NCBI RefSeq assembly: GCF_036711975.1 | Contig: NC_091968.1 | Span: 28,257,001 to 28,321,000 of the forward strand | Source: Onthophagus taurus | Taxonomy: Eukaryota > Arthropoda > Insecta > Coleoptera > Scarabaeidae | Reading direction: 5' to 3' | Length of the DNA: 64,000 bases | Part shown: positions 29,600 to 43,050 of the stretch, one piece after another | How the letters are laid out: every line of letters begins with the position of its first letter | Numbering within the stretch: the stretch's first letter is position 1 | Position numbers and translations under genes: made by a program | Notes under the pieces: generated by a model | What the model saw: the letters and a program-made list of their open reading frames with translations, nothing else | Databases searched by the model: none | Told to the model about the DNA's origin: nothing

Positions 29600-30960
29600 C
29601 TTTCGTAACCGTCATCTCGTCCACGAAAAATTTCAATCCTGATTTAAATAAAAATGAGAAGAATCTCGTAAACATGAAAGTTTTGTCTGGGTCTGGACAT
29701 TTTCATGCAAAACGGTTGTCTTTCAAAACGAGAAGCTTGGCGGAGGTGGCGCGTAAAATAAAGAAGCGACGTCCCGGCGTCTGTCCGAATCAAAGCGAAA
29801 AGTAAGTAACACGTTACTCGCCGCCTCCTATTTCTCGGAGCCACCGGAACTATAACGTTCGTGAAGTTAATATTTGGCGCGAGCAAACGTTTCTTTCCGG
29901 TTTTTGGAGCCTTAAACCGTAGCGAAGCCGACGAAGCCCCGCTACTGCTGCCTCATTTCCATGCTGTCTACTCGGTTTACGCTGTTGGTAATTTCGTGGG
30001 CCCCTCGTGTGCATATTCCTTCCAACTATGGAAAAGACCCGTACATCCGGTACCTATATTCTGGTTAAAGAGACATTTACCCGGTTCGTTTTATTATTGT
30101 AATTTAGATGTAGTAATTGTGTGCGGGTTAAAAAAATGCTTTTTGTAAGAAGTTATTTTTTTTGCAATGAACATTCTGCACTCTAAAGTATAAACACATA
30201 CTTTATTCAATCTCCGGGGCTCTACTAATAGCTTCCTCCATTTGTGGAATTAACTGTAAATGTTTAAAGTCAACTGCACGTAGGAGGAAGTAACGAGTGC
30301 TTAAGCCGGACGTTGGGCTGCTGCTGCTGCTGTCGCGTCAGCGTTAATCTCTTCGGAGTAAAACAAATCGTTTTTACAACGTTTTAAGTAAACCCCTTTT
30401 TAATTTTTTTTCTATTATTAATCAAGTCGATTTTTTTAATGTAAATTGAATAATAAAAAAAGGTGTTGTAGACGTCGTAAAAAGAGATTCCGATTTTACC
30501 ATTCTATGTGCACAGTGTACACACATCTTTTCAGTTGACCAAATTAGGGTTCGTTGAAAGTCCTTAAAATGTGAAATTTGGGGGGGATTTCGCTGTGTCG
30601 ACGTAGGACTTACAATTAGGAAGGGAGAAGAGACCGCCACCGGAAGATCGGACTTCCGTCGTCGTCGCTACCTGATCTCGTTAGCGAGACTTTGTCTCTT
30701 TGTGCGTCGTCGTCCCAATCTCCTTGCGAATTAAATTCGGGCGGAGCCCCATAATCATAATCACCGCCTTTACTCGTAAAAACCGCGCACCGGCGAATTC
30801 TTCTTCTTTCCCTACCACGATGCCGTCAGTTAATTTTAAACGGGACCGTAAAGGGGATAATCTCTCGGTGCGGACCGGTCGTAAAGCGGCCTCGTAAAAA
30901 ATTTAAATACCTCGCGAATATTTCGTGTGTCCCAGACAGTTTGCCGATTGTTTTTCACAA
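29600..30960. other. CpG-rich islands 2 and 3
   Basis: Two dense blocks (29600-30350 and 30560-30960) are separated by AT-rich sequence. They include a short (GCT)n run at 30315-30330 and cgtcgtcgtc runs near 30655 and 30700. Frames here lack recognisable domains. A minus-strand frame at 29644-29886 and a plus-strand frame at 29861-30148 look like composition effects. The next stretch, 30961-31540, is AT-rich without recognisable content. Confidence 0.4.
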
Positions 30961-31539
30961 CTTTGTTTGTTTAAATGAGAATATACGGATCTCTCCTTCT
31001 TTGTATGGAAATTTATTCCTATACTAAAAAATTATCTTTTAAAATATTTCAAACTTATTTACATAAACTTACAACATAAACTAACGTTATGGTCATTTTT
31101 TTATGAATTTTGATAGATACCTCCGATAACCTTCCGCTTTTATTCAAGTTATGTAAATTATTTAACAAATAGTCACACAACAAAACTATTTTATATTTAC
31201 AGACTATTTTATGTTCACATCACCACCTTTATTACACCTTTAATAAGGAAATCTTGAAAATTGTTGGGCGGCAAATTTATATTGAAACAGAAATGAAAAT
31301 AACTGGAAATGAGGAAACGAGATGCTAAAAGTTGTTGAGCACAAGGTACTTTGAAGCGAGAATACTCCTTTCCGTGTTTTCTCCGTAAAGTCATGATTAT
31401 TAAACACTTCGAATGCACTGAAAACACAGTGTAGTGAGGTAATAGATAATATCTGCCTTAGATGACAATTATTAAAAATTATTTTTTTACAGAATCGAAT
31501 AAAACATGGTTTAAGTCACCATAAAAGTTGTAAACAATG

Positions 31540-34500
31540 TATTTATATTGGAACACCTTCCACAAGCATATCTAAACCAACAGAAGATTCGTCATTAATA
31601 TATTTGTGCTTCGCTATGGATTGCAAAAGGATATTACCAGGAAGGTTGTTCTTTGCTGAACTAAAACATCAATCAATCGTCGCTGTTAATGTTCTTATTG
31701 ATTCTACGTTATGAGGTTGTAGTAGTATTGGTGTCAAGTCCAACACCATAGTGAAGGAAAATGAAGATCTCGGATAATCTTGGAAGGTAAAAACATCAAA
31801 CTCAGAATAACTTAATGAACCAGATGAGTAACACATAATTCAAATTTGGCAATGGAACAAAAATTTTAGGAGTTAATTTAATGCATTTGATGTGTCATAG
31901 AGTTAGTCCCAAGACAGATTCCTCAGAATAGGTAAAAAAAGTCTTAATATCTGGTTTGCAAGACATCTTTTTTCTATCTATGTTGGGTTAGGTTGGGTTT
32001 TATGTAGTCAGTATTTTGATTATTGTCTTGAGGCAGATCTTGTATCATGGTCGTTTTTGGCTTTTCTATTAATAGCAAATCTGACACTTTTCAGGAATAT
32101 AGAATTTCCTTCTAAGGCATTTCTTATGTATATACAGTCGTGAGTAACATTATTTGTACCTAACTTAAACATAAACTGATCCAACCTAAATCAAATCTTT
32201 TATGTACTGTCTTTTATGAAGATCTCGGATTAACTTCCTATGAGATTCATCTCATTATCTTCTATCAGAATAACTTAATGAACCAGATGAGTACACATAA
32301 TTCAAATTTGGCAATGGAACAAAAATTTTAGGAGTTAATTTAATGCATTTGATGTGTTATGGAGTTAGTCCCAAGACAGATTTTTCAGAATAGTTAAAAA
32401 AGAATTTTACGGACTGGTGTTATATCTGTTATCTTAATATCTGGTTTGCAAGACTTTTTTTTCTATCTATGTTGGGTTGGGTTGGGTTTTATGTAGTCAG
32501 TATTTTGATTATTGTGTTGAGGCAGATCTCGTATCATGGTCGTTTTTGGCTTTTCTATTAATACCAAATCTGACACTTTTCAGGAATATAGAATTTCCTT
32601 CTAAGGCATTTCTTATGTATATACAGTCGTGAGTAACATTATTTGTACCTAACTTAAACATAAACTGATCCAACCTAAATCAAATCTTTTATGTACTGTC
32701 TTTTATGAAGATCTCGGATTAACTTCTATGAGATTCATCTCATTATCTTCTATCAGAATAACTTAATGAACCAGATGAGTACACATAATTCAAATTTGGC
32801 AATGGAACAAAAATTTTAGGAGTTAATTTAATGCATTTAATTTGTCATAGAGTTAGTCCCAAGACAGATTTCTCAGAATAGTTAAAAAGGAATTTTACGG
32901 ACTCGTGTTATATCTGTTATCTTAATATCTGGTTTGCAAGACTTTTTTTTTTCTATCTATGTTGGGTTGGGTTTTGTGTAGTCAGTATTTTGATTATTGT
33001 CTTGAGGCAGATCTTGTATCAAGGTCGTTTTTTGGCTTTTCTATTAATACCAAATCTGACACTTTTCAGGAGTATAGAATTTCCTTCTAAGACATTTCTT
33101 ATGTATATACAGTCGTAACATTATTTGTACCTAACTTAAACTTAAACTGATCCAACCTAAATCAAATCTTTTATGTGCTCTCTTTTATGAAGATCTCGAA
33201 TTAACTTCTATGAGATTCATCACATTATCTTCTATAAGAATAACGTAATGAACCAGATGAGTACACTTAATTCAAATTTGGCAATGGAACAAAAATTTTA
33301 GGAGTTAATTTAATGCATTTGATGTGTCATAGAGTTAGTCCCAAGACAGATTTTTCAGAATAGTTAAAAAAGAATTTTACAGACTGGTGTTATATCTGTT
33401 ATCTTAATATCTAGTTTGCAAGACTTCTTTTTTCTATCTATGTTGGGTTGGGTTTTGTGTAGTCAGTATTTTGATTATTGTCTTGAGGCAGATCTTGTAT
33501 CAAGGTCGTTTTTTGGCTTTTCTATTAATACCAAATCTGACACTTTTCAGGAGTATAGAATTTCCTTCTAAGGTATTTCTTATGTATATACAGCCGTGAG
33601 TAACATTATTTGTATAACTTAAACATAAACTGATCCAACCTAAATCAAATCTTTTATGTACTGTCTTTTATGAAGATCTCGGATTAACTTCTATGAGATT
33701 CATCACATTATCTTCTATCAGAATAACTTAATGAACGAGATGAGTACACATAATTCAAATTTGGCAATGGAACAAAAATTTTAGGAGTTAATTTAATGCA
33801 TTTAATGTGTCATAGAGTTAGTCCCAAGACAGATTCCTCAGAATAGGTAAAAAAAGAATTTTATGGAGTGGTGTTATGTCTGTTATCTTAATATCTGGTT
33901 TGCAAGACTTTTTTTTCTATCTATGTTGGGTTGGGTTGGGTTTTATGTAGTCAGTATTTTGATTATTGTCTTGAGACAGATCTTGTATCAAGGTCGTTTT
34001 TGGCTTTTCTATTAATACCAAATCTGACACTTTTCACCAGTATAGAATTTCCTTCTAAGACATTTCTTATGTATATACAGTCGTGAGTAACATTATTTGT
34101 ACCTAACTTAAACATAAACTGATCCAACCTAAATCAAATCTTTTATGTAAAAGGAATCGGCCAGTGATGCAATGAGTGTTTGGTTCGTCTTCTATTAATT
34201 GGGGAAATAGCCATAGTTCTAGAGCATCAAGATGGGAAATACCAGTTAAAGTTGCTTCTCCAAAGAAAAAAGTGGCCATAGTGATTTTCTGAATCCCAGA
34301 TGCGCACATTATAAGTGTTCACATGTCCATTGATGTGAAATGTGGATTGGAACACCTTCCACAAGCATAGCTAAACTAACAGAAGATTCGTCATTAATAT
34401 ATTTGTGCTTGGCTATGGATTGCAAAACTACATTACTAGGACTTGTTCTTAGCTGAACCAAAACGTCAGGAACTCTGCCACATTTTGTCACAATTGCGAA

Positions 34501-34990
34501 ATCGTCGCTGTTAATGTTTTTATTGATACTACGTTATGAGGTTGTAGTAGTATTAGTGTCAAGTCAAACACCATGGTCAAGGAAAATGAAGATCTCGGAT
34601 TAACTTCTATGAGATTCATCTCATTATGTTCTATCAGATTAACTTAATGATGCAGATGAGTACACATAATTTAAATTTGACTAAGTATGACTTAAATTTA
34701 TCCCAAGACAGATTCCTCAGAATAGGTAAAAAAGAATTTATATCTGTTATCTTAATATCTGGTTTGCAAGACCAAGTATAGCTGTCTTCTTTTTTCTGTC
34801 TATGTTGGGTTAGGTTGGGTTGGATTTTGTGTAGTCAGTATTGTGATTATTGTCTTGAGGCAGATCTTGCATCAAGGTCGTTTTTTGGTTTTTCTATTAA
34901 TACCAAATTTGACACTTTCTCTGGAGTATAGAATTTCCTTCTAAGGCCTTCCTTATGTATATACAGTCGTGAGTAACATTATTTGTACTT
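31540..34990. repeat. Tandem repeat of about 483 bp embedded in a mariner-like element
   Basis: The landmark gaagatctcgga (or gaa) occurs at 31763, 32218, 32708, 33189, 33672 and 34588, with 455-490 bp between successive full copies. Shared phrases include ccagatgagtacacataatt, ttttaggagttaatttaatg and cctaacttaaacataaactg. The left end (31540-31790) and the block at 34345-34600 share a different sequence (ggaacaccttccacaagcat, then gaggttgtagtagtatt), which is mariner coding sequence. The array is therefore bounded on both sides by pieces of the same element. Confidence 0.93.
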
Positions 34991-35393
34991 CGCTATGCCA
35001 GAGTGGCAGTGAGTGTTGCTTCTCCAAAGAAAGAAGTGTTTGGCCATGATCCAGAAAATTTTCCTTCAACAACATTTCAAGTACAAAGTTTATACGTAAA
35101 CCATGGGATCACATCTGAACTTAATCCGAAACGCACGTTGCACGATAACTACAGATTCGGACTTTACAAACTGCAGAACACAAAAAGCTTTCCGTGCTTT
35201 AGTCGCCATTTTTGCTATTACCGCCTTCTAACGCATGCGCAGAGGTGCTAGCTCACAAGCTTTCTAGCGCATGCGCGTATCTACAAACAGAACTCACTTG
35301 CTATTTCATTTCATATATTAATTATGATTTTATGTTTCATGTAAAAAATACCACAAAGCGTTAAAACCCCGATATTCATTTAGAAACACCCTG
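34103..35393 (-). pseudogene. Mariner-like element, broken and interrupted by the 483-bp repeat
   Basis: The element's outer end at 35393 reads inward as TACAGGGTGTTTCTAAATGA. On the minus strand the N-terminus is legible from about 35205: MATKARKAFCVLQFVKSESV, then VQRAFRIKFRC. The next portion is replaced by a repeat unit. The frame resumes at 34491 with CGRVPDVLVQLRTSP, and continues to the strand-2 region ATFFFGEATLTGISHLDALE, then LWLFPQLIEDEPNTH. These are typical blocks of this transposase family (GPFFFxxTVTGxxYLDMLxxWLxPQL). The end with QDGAPPH is missing. Confidence 0.75.
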
Positions 35394-35739
35394 TACATTG
35401 CAAACTTTTTTCTCATTTACAATTAAAGTAGAAAAGTAGAACTTTTATTATTTTTAATCTCAAACATATTCGTTTATTTCTTTTTTGTAAAATATTTGTT
35501 TAAATTAGTTCAGTTTTGAGAATAATTAGAAATGAACCCGAATCCAACCAAAAGCAAATTGAAATTTTAGGGTGATTCGTTGAACCTATTCAATTTGTAA
35601 AATAATCCACCTTACATTTGCATTTCAATAAACCGAGAAATCTGAACCAGTGGATTTCTAAAATTAATTTAGAGAGTTGTTGAATTATATTCTAATCATT
35701 GTAGTGATAATCGTTTTTTTTGTTATATTTTTCACATAT

Positions 35740-36600
35740 TCGGTTGCAATAAAAAGGGCGACCTTTAACGCTATCCCACTTGGAATCGACACAGAAACAC
35801 TTTTTGCGTCTACTGGTACTCCATTTTTTTGGGGTCGCTCGGGGGGTAGAAACGCGTGGGTCGTTCAGGAAAAACGACGCCCCGTAGTAAAAACCCATTA
35901 CGGCGTCGATGTACCGCTTTATTTTCTGGTGACAGGCACACATATGATGGAATCGCAACGTTTCGCCCATTCATTCTAATTTAAATTACTAACAAAATAC
36001 TATTTAAATTTAAATACAATTTTGAAACTTTCAATACTGTCCGGTTCGTTCAAGTTTTATAGTAAAATCACCCGAGGGCACTGAAGATGTCCCCCGTCCG
36101 GTTAGAAACTTGTTTTACACGGTGTTCTTGCGATTTCCTTGCGACGACGTCGTTGTCGTTCTAGAACTTCCCGCAGGATTAGCACTTGAAATAACAAAGT
36201 GCCAAGTTTCCGTTTTAGGACGGGGTCCCAGACGACGACGAAGACGACGGAAAGGAACGGGGGAACACCCCGAAAACAACGCGAACCGGCTGCAAATATT
36301 TACGCTAACGTTCGTTTCGCTGCGAAAAGCCGAGAGGTTTGCGAAAATTTAAATTGAGGCTTTCCGGTGCAGGAATTCGGGTTACGAATCGGGATTAGCG
36401 AAATAGCGCGTGTTCCGGCCCGGGAAATTGATAATTTCACGGTTCGATTGTTCAAACAGTTGTCATATTCGATCATTATAATACAACAGATATCTGCGTG
36501 CCCCTGCGTTTTCCAAATTCTCGCTACAACAGAGGCAGACCGGTAACCCTCTAGGGCTTTGTTGCTAGTTAATTATTTCGACATTTGCTTTAAACGTATA
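35740..36600. other. CpG-rich island 4
   Basis: A dense block with cgacgacgacgaagacgacg near 36230 and tttaaattgaggctttccgg near 36350. No coding frame is convincing. The stretch 35394-35739 before it is AT-rich and unremarkable. Confidence 0.4.
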
Positions 36601-37097
36601 GGGTAGCCTTATTCAATTCCACTATTTGACGATGTTACATGCCATATACACTACTATGGACTATAGATAGATAGTATTGCTTATTAATATACAAAAGGAT
36701 TTGGTGATTGTTACGCTATCAAGAATTTGAAGTGGATCAAACGTTTCAATATTAAATATCCAATTCGAAGTTAATTACGCTGGATGAAGATAATTATTCG
36801 TTCGAAACGAAATTTTCTGCTACTTCTCTATCTGTATCACAGAACATTGGATGAAGGAAAGTCTTTTGGAACGTCTGAAGTTTCTCAGGTACATAGTGGG
36901 TGTAATCTAGTGCAGGCAGAATAATGCTTGATACGGAGGATTCATGATATGCCTTAAGCCCTATATAAAGTTTAGGGAGTTAAATTTGGTTGAATTTCGA
37001 GAGGTGCTCTACGATGTTCTCATATTATTGACAGATTCGGACAAATCCGTATTAACGGATTACAATACAGAAACAACTCAGCCAAATCTATCTGATC

Positions 37098-38100
37098 TAT
37101 CTATTTGATTTGGGTCAAATATTCACTCTACTGGATGTACGTGTAACAAAGAAAAGAGAATATATTACTCTTCTTTCCAAAATCACTTTATGAAGTGTTT
37201 TATCACAGGTTTTCCAGAAAATAACAATAATAAAATCACATATGGATCTTTTATTAAATAGATTGTCTCCACAACTAGAAGAAATTAAGCGACGTTTGGA
37301 TTTTTATAATAAAACTAGAAAGGAATATAGACTGGGACTCTCATGTTGAGTATCTTCAAAGATGTTGAGATCTCTAGCTGTTGCGATTTTTACTATCAGA
37401 TGTATTAGAACAATAGCTGGATTTGAGGCAGCTAGGGCTACGTACTTTGCGAACTTTCATAGTAGGGCATCAGTGGTGTCTTAATTTGGAGGAACTCATC
37501 GGCGGCGAAAGATATTTTCCTGCAATAAAAGACAGTAGTAAGGGCTTTAACGGGTGGAAAAAATACTACAACCTACAAGTCACTTTTTAAAGTTATGGCG
37601 AAGAATCTTTGATTTCAATTTGGTTTTTTTCAATTGATAAGACATCCACTATGCCTATACCGACAGCAACTTCAGCTACAACTAAGGCAAAGAATATTAT
37701 TTTTCCTGATTAAGAGAATTTAGCATCGTTTTGCCAAGATTTCCACAACGATGCTAAATTGAACAACGCATATTTGTACATCAATCACAAGCTATATCAG
37801 CTATTTGGTGTGGAGAACCTTTGGCTTACAATGATTTATATCATATCAACCCAAAATTAATCAGTACATTATAACGCTTCGGTTGCAAACCATTTGGGTC
37901 AAATATTCACTCTGCTCGATGTACCTGCCACAAAGAAAAGAGAATATATTACTCTTCTTTCCATAATTACTTTATGAAGTGTTTTACCACAGCTCTTGCA
38001 GAAAAAACTATAATAAAATCACATATTGATCTTTCATTAAATAGATTGCCTCCACTACTAGAAGAAATTAAGCGACGTTTGGATCTTTACTATAAAATTA
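37098..38100. repeat. Duplicated LINE segment, copies about 790 bp apart
   Basis: The block from gtcaaatattcactctactg (37110) to ttaagcgacgtttggat (37300) returns at 37898-38085 with few changes. The stretch 37330-37710 corresponds likewise to 40905-41300 plus the sequence after the inserted elements. Two partially overlapping copies of one LINE lie next to each other. Confidence 0.85.
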
Positions 38101-39144
38101 GGAAAAAAATACTATTGATGTCATTATCAATGCCAGCAATAAACTAGAGGCTATATGGCAGATGATAAATAAAGAACTAGAAGGGAAGAAGGAAAACAAT
38201 ATTGATTCCAGCCTGGATGCTTAGTACTTCAATAATTAGTTCTCCAAGGTTGTGGTGAATACAGTAAAAACTATCAATGGACCAAATTTAAATCCCATTA
38301 TGCTTGTCTCTAAAATATTGAACAGAAATCAATTCCTACTATCGAACAAGATATCCTACACACGGTTCTTTTCTTACCAACCAAGAAAACCACTGATATT
38401 TACAATGTCTCTATCTACATTTTACAAACGGCATATTTCCTGATGAACTTAAAGTGGGTAAAGTGGTTCCAGTTATCTGGTAGTTCCAGAATCTTTATTA
38501 AAATGTAGATTGATTGAATATATGGAAAATAACAAGTTGTTTAATGAAGCCCAGTATGGTTACGCAGTCAAAAATCTGCCAACTCGGCTCTGACAAGCTT
38601 AATTGATGCTCAATTATTATGTTCAATTATTATGCCGTGACTTGTCAAACTGGAACATTACGGTATAAAAGGGCTACCAAATCACATGATCCGTAGTTAT
38701 CTAAGCAATAGAATGCTTAGATTACTCACCTTTAAAATACAAGTTCAATGTAACGTTTGTTGTTTTTTTTTTAATTCTCCTTTCACTTTCACACACTTAG
38801 TCCTAATTGTAGCACGAATCATTAATCGTAATTTTTATATATTGACGGTCACCCTACTTTTATTTATATTAAAAAAATTTACATTCCCTCCACCCTCAGT
38901 AGTACCAACATAATAGAGATTCATTGCCAACATGTAAAATGAAAATCCCTAAAAGTTACTACATTTTTGACCGCCATATTGGCATTTCAACCAATCACAG
39001 AGCGCAAAATATGGGATAATCCTGCTCCAGAACTCTCCTTCTTATACTACTAGTGCGTGCAATGGAAGGGTCAATTTTGGGTCCAGTGCTTTTCATTATT
39101 TATATAAATGACCTTTCAGTAAATATCTCGGCTGAAGACATATA

Positions 39145-40750
39145 CAGTGTGTCCCCGTAAGGTATAATTGATGATAAATTTTTGAATTCAAATTCCATCT
39201 TTTGCAATTAGAGTCTGGATGTCGTAAAACGAAATATAACCAAGTTTTACGTCAAATGTCCTTAAAGTATCAAAGTTAACGCAAGAAGTTTGTTAACCGT
39301 TGCAGGTAAAGTGGTCTTTCTGAGCAATGTACAACAAAAGTTGATTAAGATAAAATGTTTGTTATGTTAAATTATACCGATATGCCGAATTTTATTAAGT
39401 TAGGATATACAGGTGTCCCGAAACTCAACGTCAAGCGGGTACCGGGTGAGGGGTCAACTCATATAGTCTTCCACCCAGCGATCGGTTTTTATGACTCTGT
39501 CACTTTCCTACTGTAGTTGTAAAACTAACAAAGACGGGGTTGTAACAGCTAATTCCCCATTGTAAAATGCTGGGATTCCTCACTCAGGGCGGCATTAAGG
39601 ACCACACTTTACTGGCAAATTTACTTTACTAATCATATATAAATACTCATTATTCTCTTATTTGTTGTGTTTCTAATATTAAGTACATATTTTTTCTAAG
39701 AAATGTTTTGAGGAGGCATGCATTGTCTACTTACAAAAGAGGGCGGAGAATAATTAGATTCTTTAAAATTTTGTTATCCTATTATTTAGACATTCCTAAA
39801 AGTAATATTTTTTTCTAAGACTTTTATACTAGTTTTTATAATTAAATTTTAGTTGTTATAACTAAACTATGGTTTTTAATTAAATTTTAGTTTAAAAAAA
39901 TTTAAGTTCTACCCTGTCCTTGTATGACTGTCATAAGTCTTTTCAGGTACTCGAGGGGGCAAAAATCACCCCGGCTTTTATTTATGACTGTCATAAAAAC
40001 CGATCTGGATGTGGAAGAGTATACCTGTTCTAGTAAAAATAAGAAAAAAATTCTATGTCTTTTAGTTAAGTGGTAATAGACATATTTTTGAAAATGTTAA
40101 AAATTGTTCTTTAGGTACTACAGTCAGAAATGTTCGTAATTTTATAGTTATTTTTTTAATAATGTATTCCTCATGAACCATGCTACTATAGCAGTCACAA
40201 ATCGAACAACAAAAGTCGTTAGTTTTGCAAAAAAAGATATTAGTTTGATTGAGTTAAAGTTGAAAGAATTTATGTCTATCAAGTTTGGTACACGATTTCT
40301 AAAAAAAGGAGTAATACAACACCCTTGGCAAGTAATTTTAAAAGATGGCCTGTTTAGTCAAGTTTCCAAAATGGTACAACACTTGCCATTGTTCTTGTCA
40401 TAAAAAATATTATGGCTTGTTTTTCTGCAAAAAACACGTTATTTAAAAAATTCAAACTTTTGTATGTTATCTGTATTTACTTTTTATTTTCTCTTAACTT
40501 TGTTGAAAGATGTGCCAGTCAATATCTACGAACTACAAAATGTGGTTTTGTAGTTGTTAAGACCACTTAAATTTACCTGTAATGGTTAACAAACTTCTTG
40601 CGTTAACTTTGGTACTTTGAGGACATTTGACGTAAAACTTGGTTACATTTCCTTTTTTGACATCCAGACTTTAATTGCAAAAGATGGAATTTGAATTCAA
40701 AAATTTATCGTCAATTATACCTTACGGGGACACAATTCGGGGACACACTG
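39145..40750. mobile_element. Tc1/mariner-like non-autonomous element, 180-bp inverted repeats
   Basis: The left end cagtgtgtccccgtaaggta and the inverted right end match for about 180 bp, with an extra tandem cggggacaca bit at the right tip. TA lies at 39143-39144 and 40751-40752. Removing the element and one TA restores the LINE frame as EDIYELEKNT. The interior has no transposase frame. A second inverted pair (39440-39500 and 39985-40030, around gatcggtttttatgac) suggests another element nested inside. Confidence 0.88.
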
Positions 40751-41320
40751 TATGAGCTTGAAAAGAACACTGCAATTATTATGGCTGAAGCTGTGAAATG
40801 GTTTGGGGCTAATAACCTGAACCTAAATGTTAACAAGACGCAGAAACTTCTACTAACGACAAAACCTGAGGGACGAAAACAAGAACCAAAAAAAATTCAA
40901 AAAAGTTGAGTATTTTCAAAGATCTCTAGCTGTTGCGATTTTTACTATTAGGTGTATTAGAACAATATCTGGATATAAGACAGTTAGAGCTACGTACTTT
41001 GCAAATAACTTTCATAATAGGGCGTTATATGGTATCTTAATTTTGGGGGAACTTTAACGGGTGAAAAAAATACCACAACCTGTAAGCCACTTTTTCTACA
41101 ACATACCCACCAACAAAATATGTGAGCTCAACGCGGCAGCATACTTCGTCAGCTAAATTTACAACAACTGGACAACATTTCACAACGTTTTAGCATTATT
41201 AGTTAAAGTTATGGCGAAGAATCTTTGATTTCAATTTGTTTTTTTTCAATTAATAAGACATCCACTAAACTTGGTTAGCACATGCTGCTGTGCCCAACGG
41301 ACAGTAACTTTAGCTACAAC

Positions 41321-42287
41321 CAGTGATGGGCGCTGGGTAAATATCTGACGGGTATTTATAAAATGGGCATTTATCCGGGTAAATACCCAAACAGTACGTA
41401 TAAAAGTGATACAAGTAAAAATATATCAATTTCCGAAAAAAATGAAGAGGAAGATGATGAAATGGACATTGAAGACGAGGAATTGTCAACAATCGAAGAC
41501 TTATTATCATCAGACGAATCTGCCGTAATTTAGATTAGATCAAGTCATTATGATTATTATCATCAAGCCATTGTTGGACATAGGACATTCTGTTCCATTC
41601 GATGCTATTCTGTGCTGTCTGAATCCAATTGTTGTACTTTGCAACAATGTTGACCACATCAGTTTTTCTTCATAGGTCTTCATTTCGGTCTTTGCGTTCC
41701 TTTGAGCCTCCTGGCAGTGGCTACCGTTAATGTTAATGTTTAGTTCGCTTGTTTGATTATCTGTCAACCCTCTCAATCTCATTATCCCCAATCTTGATGT
41801 TAGACTTGAGAAAAAGATTTGTCATAAATTTTGATTTCTTTACGTTAAAATTTAGCCCGACTCTTGCACACACCTTCTTTAAGTCGTTCACCATTAGTTT
41901 CATCTCTCTAAGGCTATCCAAAATAAGAACTATATCGTCCGCGTAGCGTAAATTACTTAGGCATTTCAATGTTTATGCCTTTTTGGGTTCAATCCAGTTG
42001 TTTAAACGCATTCTTCAGGACTGTGATGAACAATTTGGGTTCAACATTGTATCGCCTTGTTTTACTCACAATCAGTAAGTTTATGCAATTTTGCCGTCAT
42101 TGTAGCATTCTTGTAGATGTTATAAACAAGTTTGGTGTAACAATAATCGATAATTAAAACTGCCATCAACTCAATTTATATTAAATTTTATAAATACCTC
42201 CAAATACCCATCTTGGGTAAATACCCCCGGGTATATATCCAGGAAATTTACCCTTGATAATAAATACCCGCGTATTTAACAACACTG
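41321..42287. mobile_element. hAT-type element with 8-bp target duplication
   Basis: It begins CAGTGATGGGCGCTGGGTAA and ends ...TTTAACAACACTG, the inverse CAGTG typical of hAT ends. The exact 8-bp duplication GCTACAAC flanks it at 41313-41320 and 42288-42295. Both subterminal regions contain many gggtaaatac/gggtatttat motifs in both orientations. A short frame near 41403-41533 codes an acidic tail (EEEDDEMDIEDEELSTIEDL) of unknown origin. A LINE fragment occupies much of the inside. Confidence 0.9.
41540..42160 (-). pseudogene. RTE-like reverse transcriptase fragment inside the hAT element
   Basis: The minus strand reads CLSNLRYADDIVLILDSLRE, then LKKVCARVGLNFNVKKSKFM and, in the next frame, INGSHCQEAQRNAKTEMKTY. 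YADDIVLI with the following KxGLxxNxxKSKxM is the RT catalytic block of RTE-like LINEs. The 3' end finishes in a tgatgataataatcataatg stretch, like the short tandem tails of RTE elements. Only the palm/thumb part is present. Confidence 0.7.
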
Positions 42288-42332
42288 GCTACAACTAATT
42301 GTAAGACAAAGAATATTATTTTTTCTGATTAA

Positions 42333-43050
42333 GGCCCACTTTTACTATCCTCCTGATAAACTATCTAGAGGATGGTTGCCATGGTTACGGCGGTTTTAAG
42401 CACTCTCATTGGCTAAGGCTCGTTACTACCATCTTCTGGTTAAGCTATCTAAGGGATTATTACCATGGTTACGGCTATTTTACGCGCTCTCATTGGCTAG
42501 TATAGTAGAAACCACGAGAGCTGGCAGTGACAGATCGCTTAAAAATGGTATGAATCAAGATATGGACGTACGACTTAGATTATTTCACCACATACATTTA
42601 AATGTAGGTTATGTTAGTAATGGAGGTTATATGTCAAACATTGTCAAAGATATTATTTAATGATTTTCCTTTCAAAGAAAACATTTTCGGCTTGTGAAAA
42701 CACTAACAGATTCATGACAACGCTCACAAGACGTTTCGATTTGAGGTTATAATTATAGAGTGACATCCCTTAGAAGAACAGACGTACTTTTTCGACGTGG
42801 CCATTTGAATTGTACAGCAGACATATTAAACTAACGCTATCTCTTTCCAACACACATTACTCTCTAGCGGTTTGTGAACTACGTATGGCATTTGTAAGAG
42901 CGGAAAATGATGATTTACTGCCAGCTCTCATGGCGTCTATTATAGATGGGTTTATCTATTAGATAAATTTAACTAAAAGATGGTAGTAACGAGCCTAAGA
43001 GCTGGATTTATCTATCGGATAAATTTATCAAGAGGTGGTAAAAGTGGGCC
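42333..43050. mobile_element. Harbinger-type MITE with TAA target duplication
   Basis: The ends ggcccacttttactatcctc and, inverted, ggcccacttttaccacctct match. TAA flanks both sides (42330-42332 and 43051-43053). The other LINE copy at 37710 shows the undisrupted site, gattaagagaatttagc. Inside are two ccatggttacggc motifs in direct orientation and no long frame. A GGCCC start and a TAA duplication are typical of PIF/Harbinger. Confidence 0.88.

Noticed and set aside
29644..30148. Frames of 80-95 codons in island 2
   Set aside because: No splice context, no domain; open because of high CpG content.
34990..35260. Plus-strand 82-codon frame (MAVSVASPKKEVFGHDPENF)
   Set aside because: It is the opposite strand of the mariner N-terminus and has no domain.
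36441..36470. tRNA B-box-like ggttcgattg
   Set aside because: No matching A box or cloverleaf around it.
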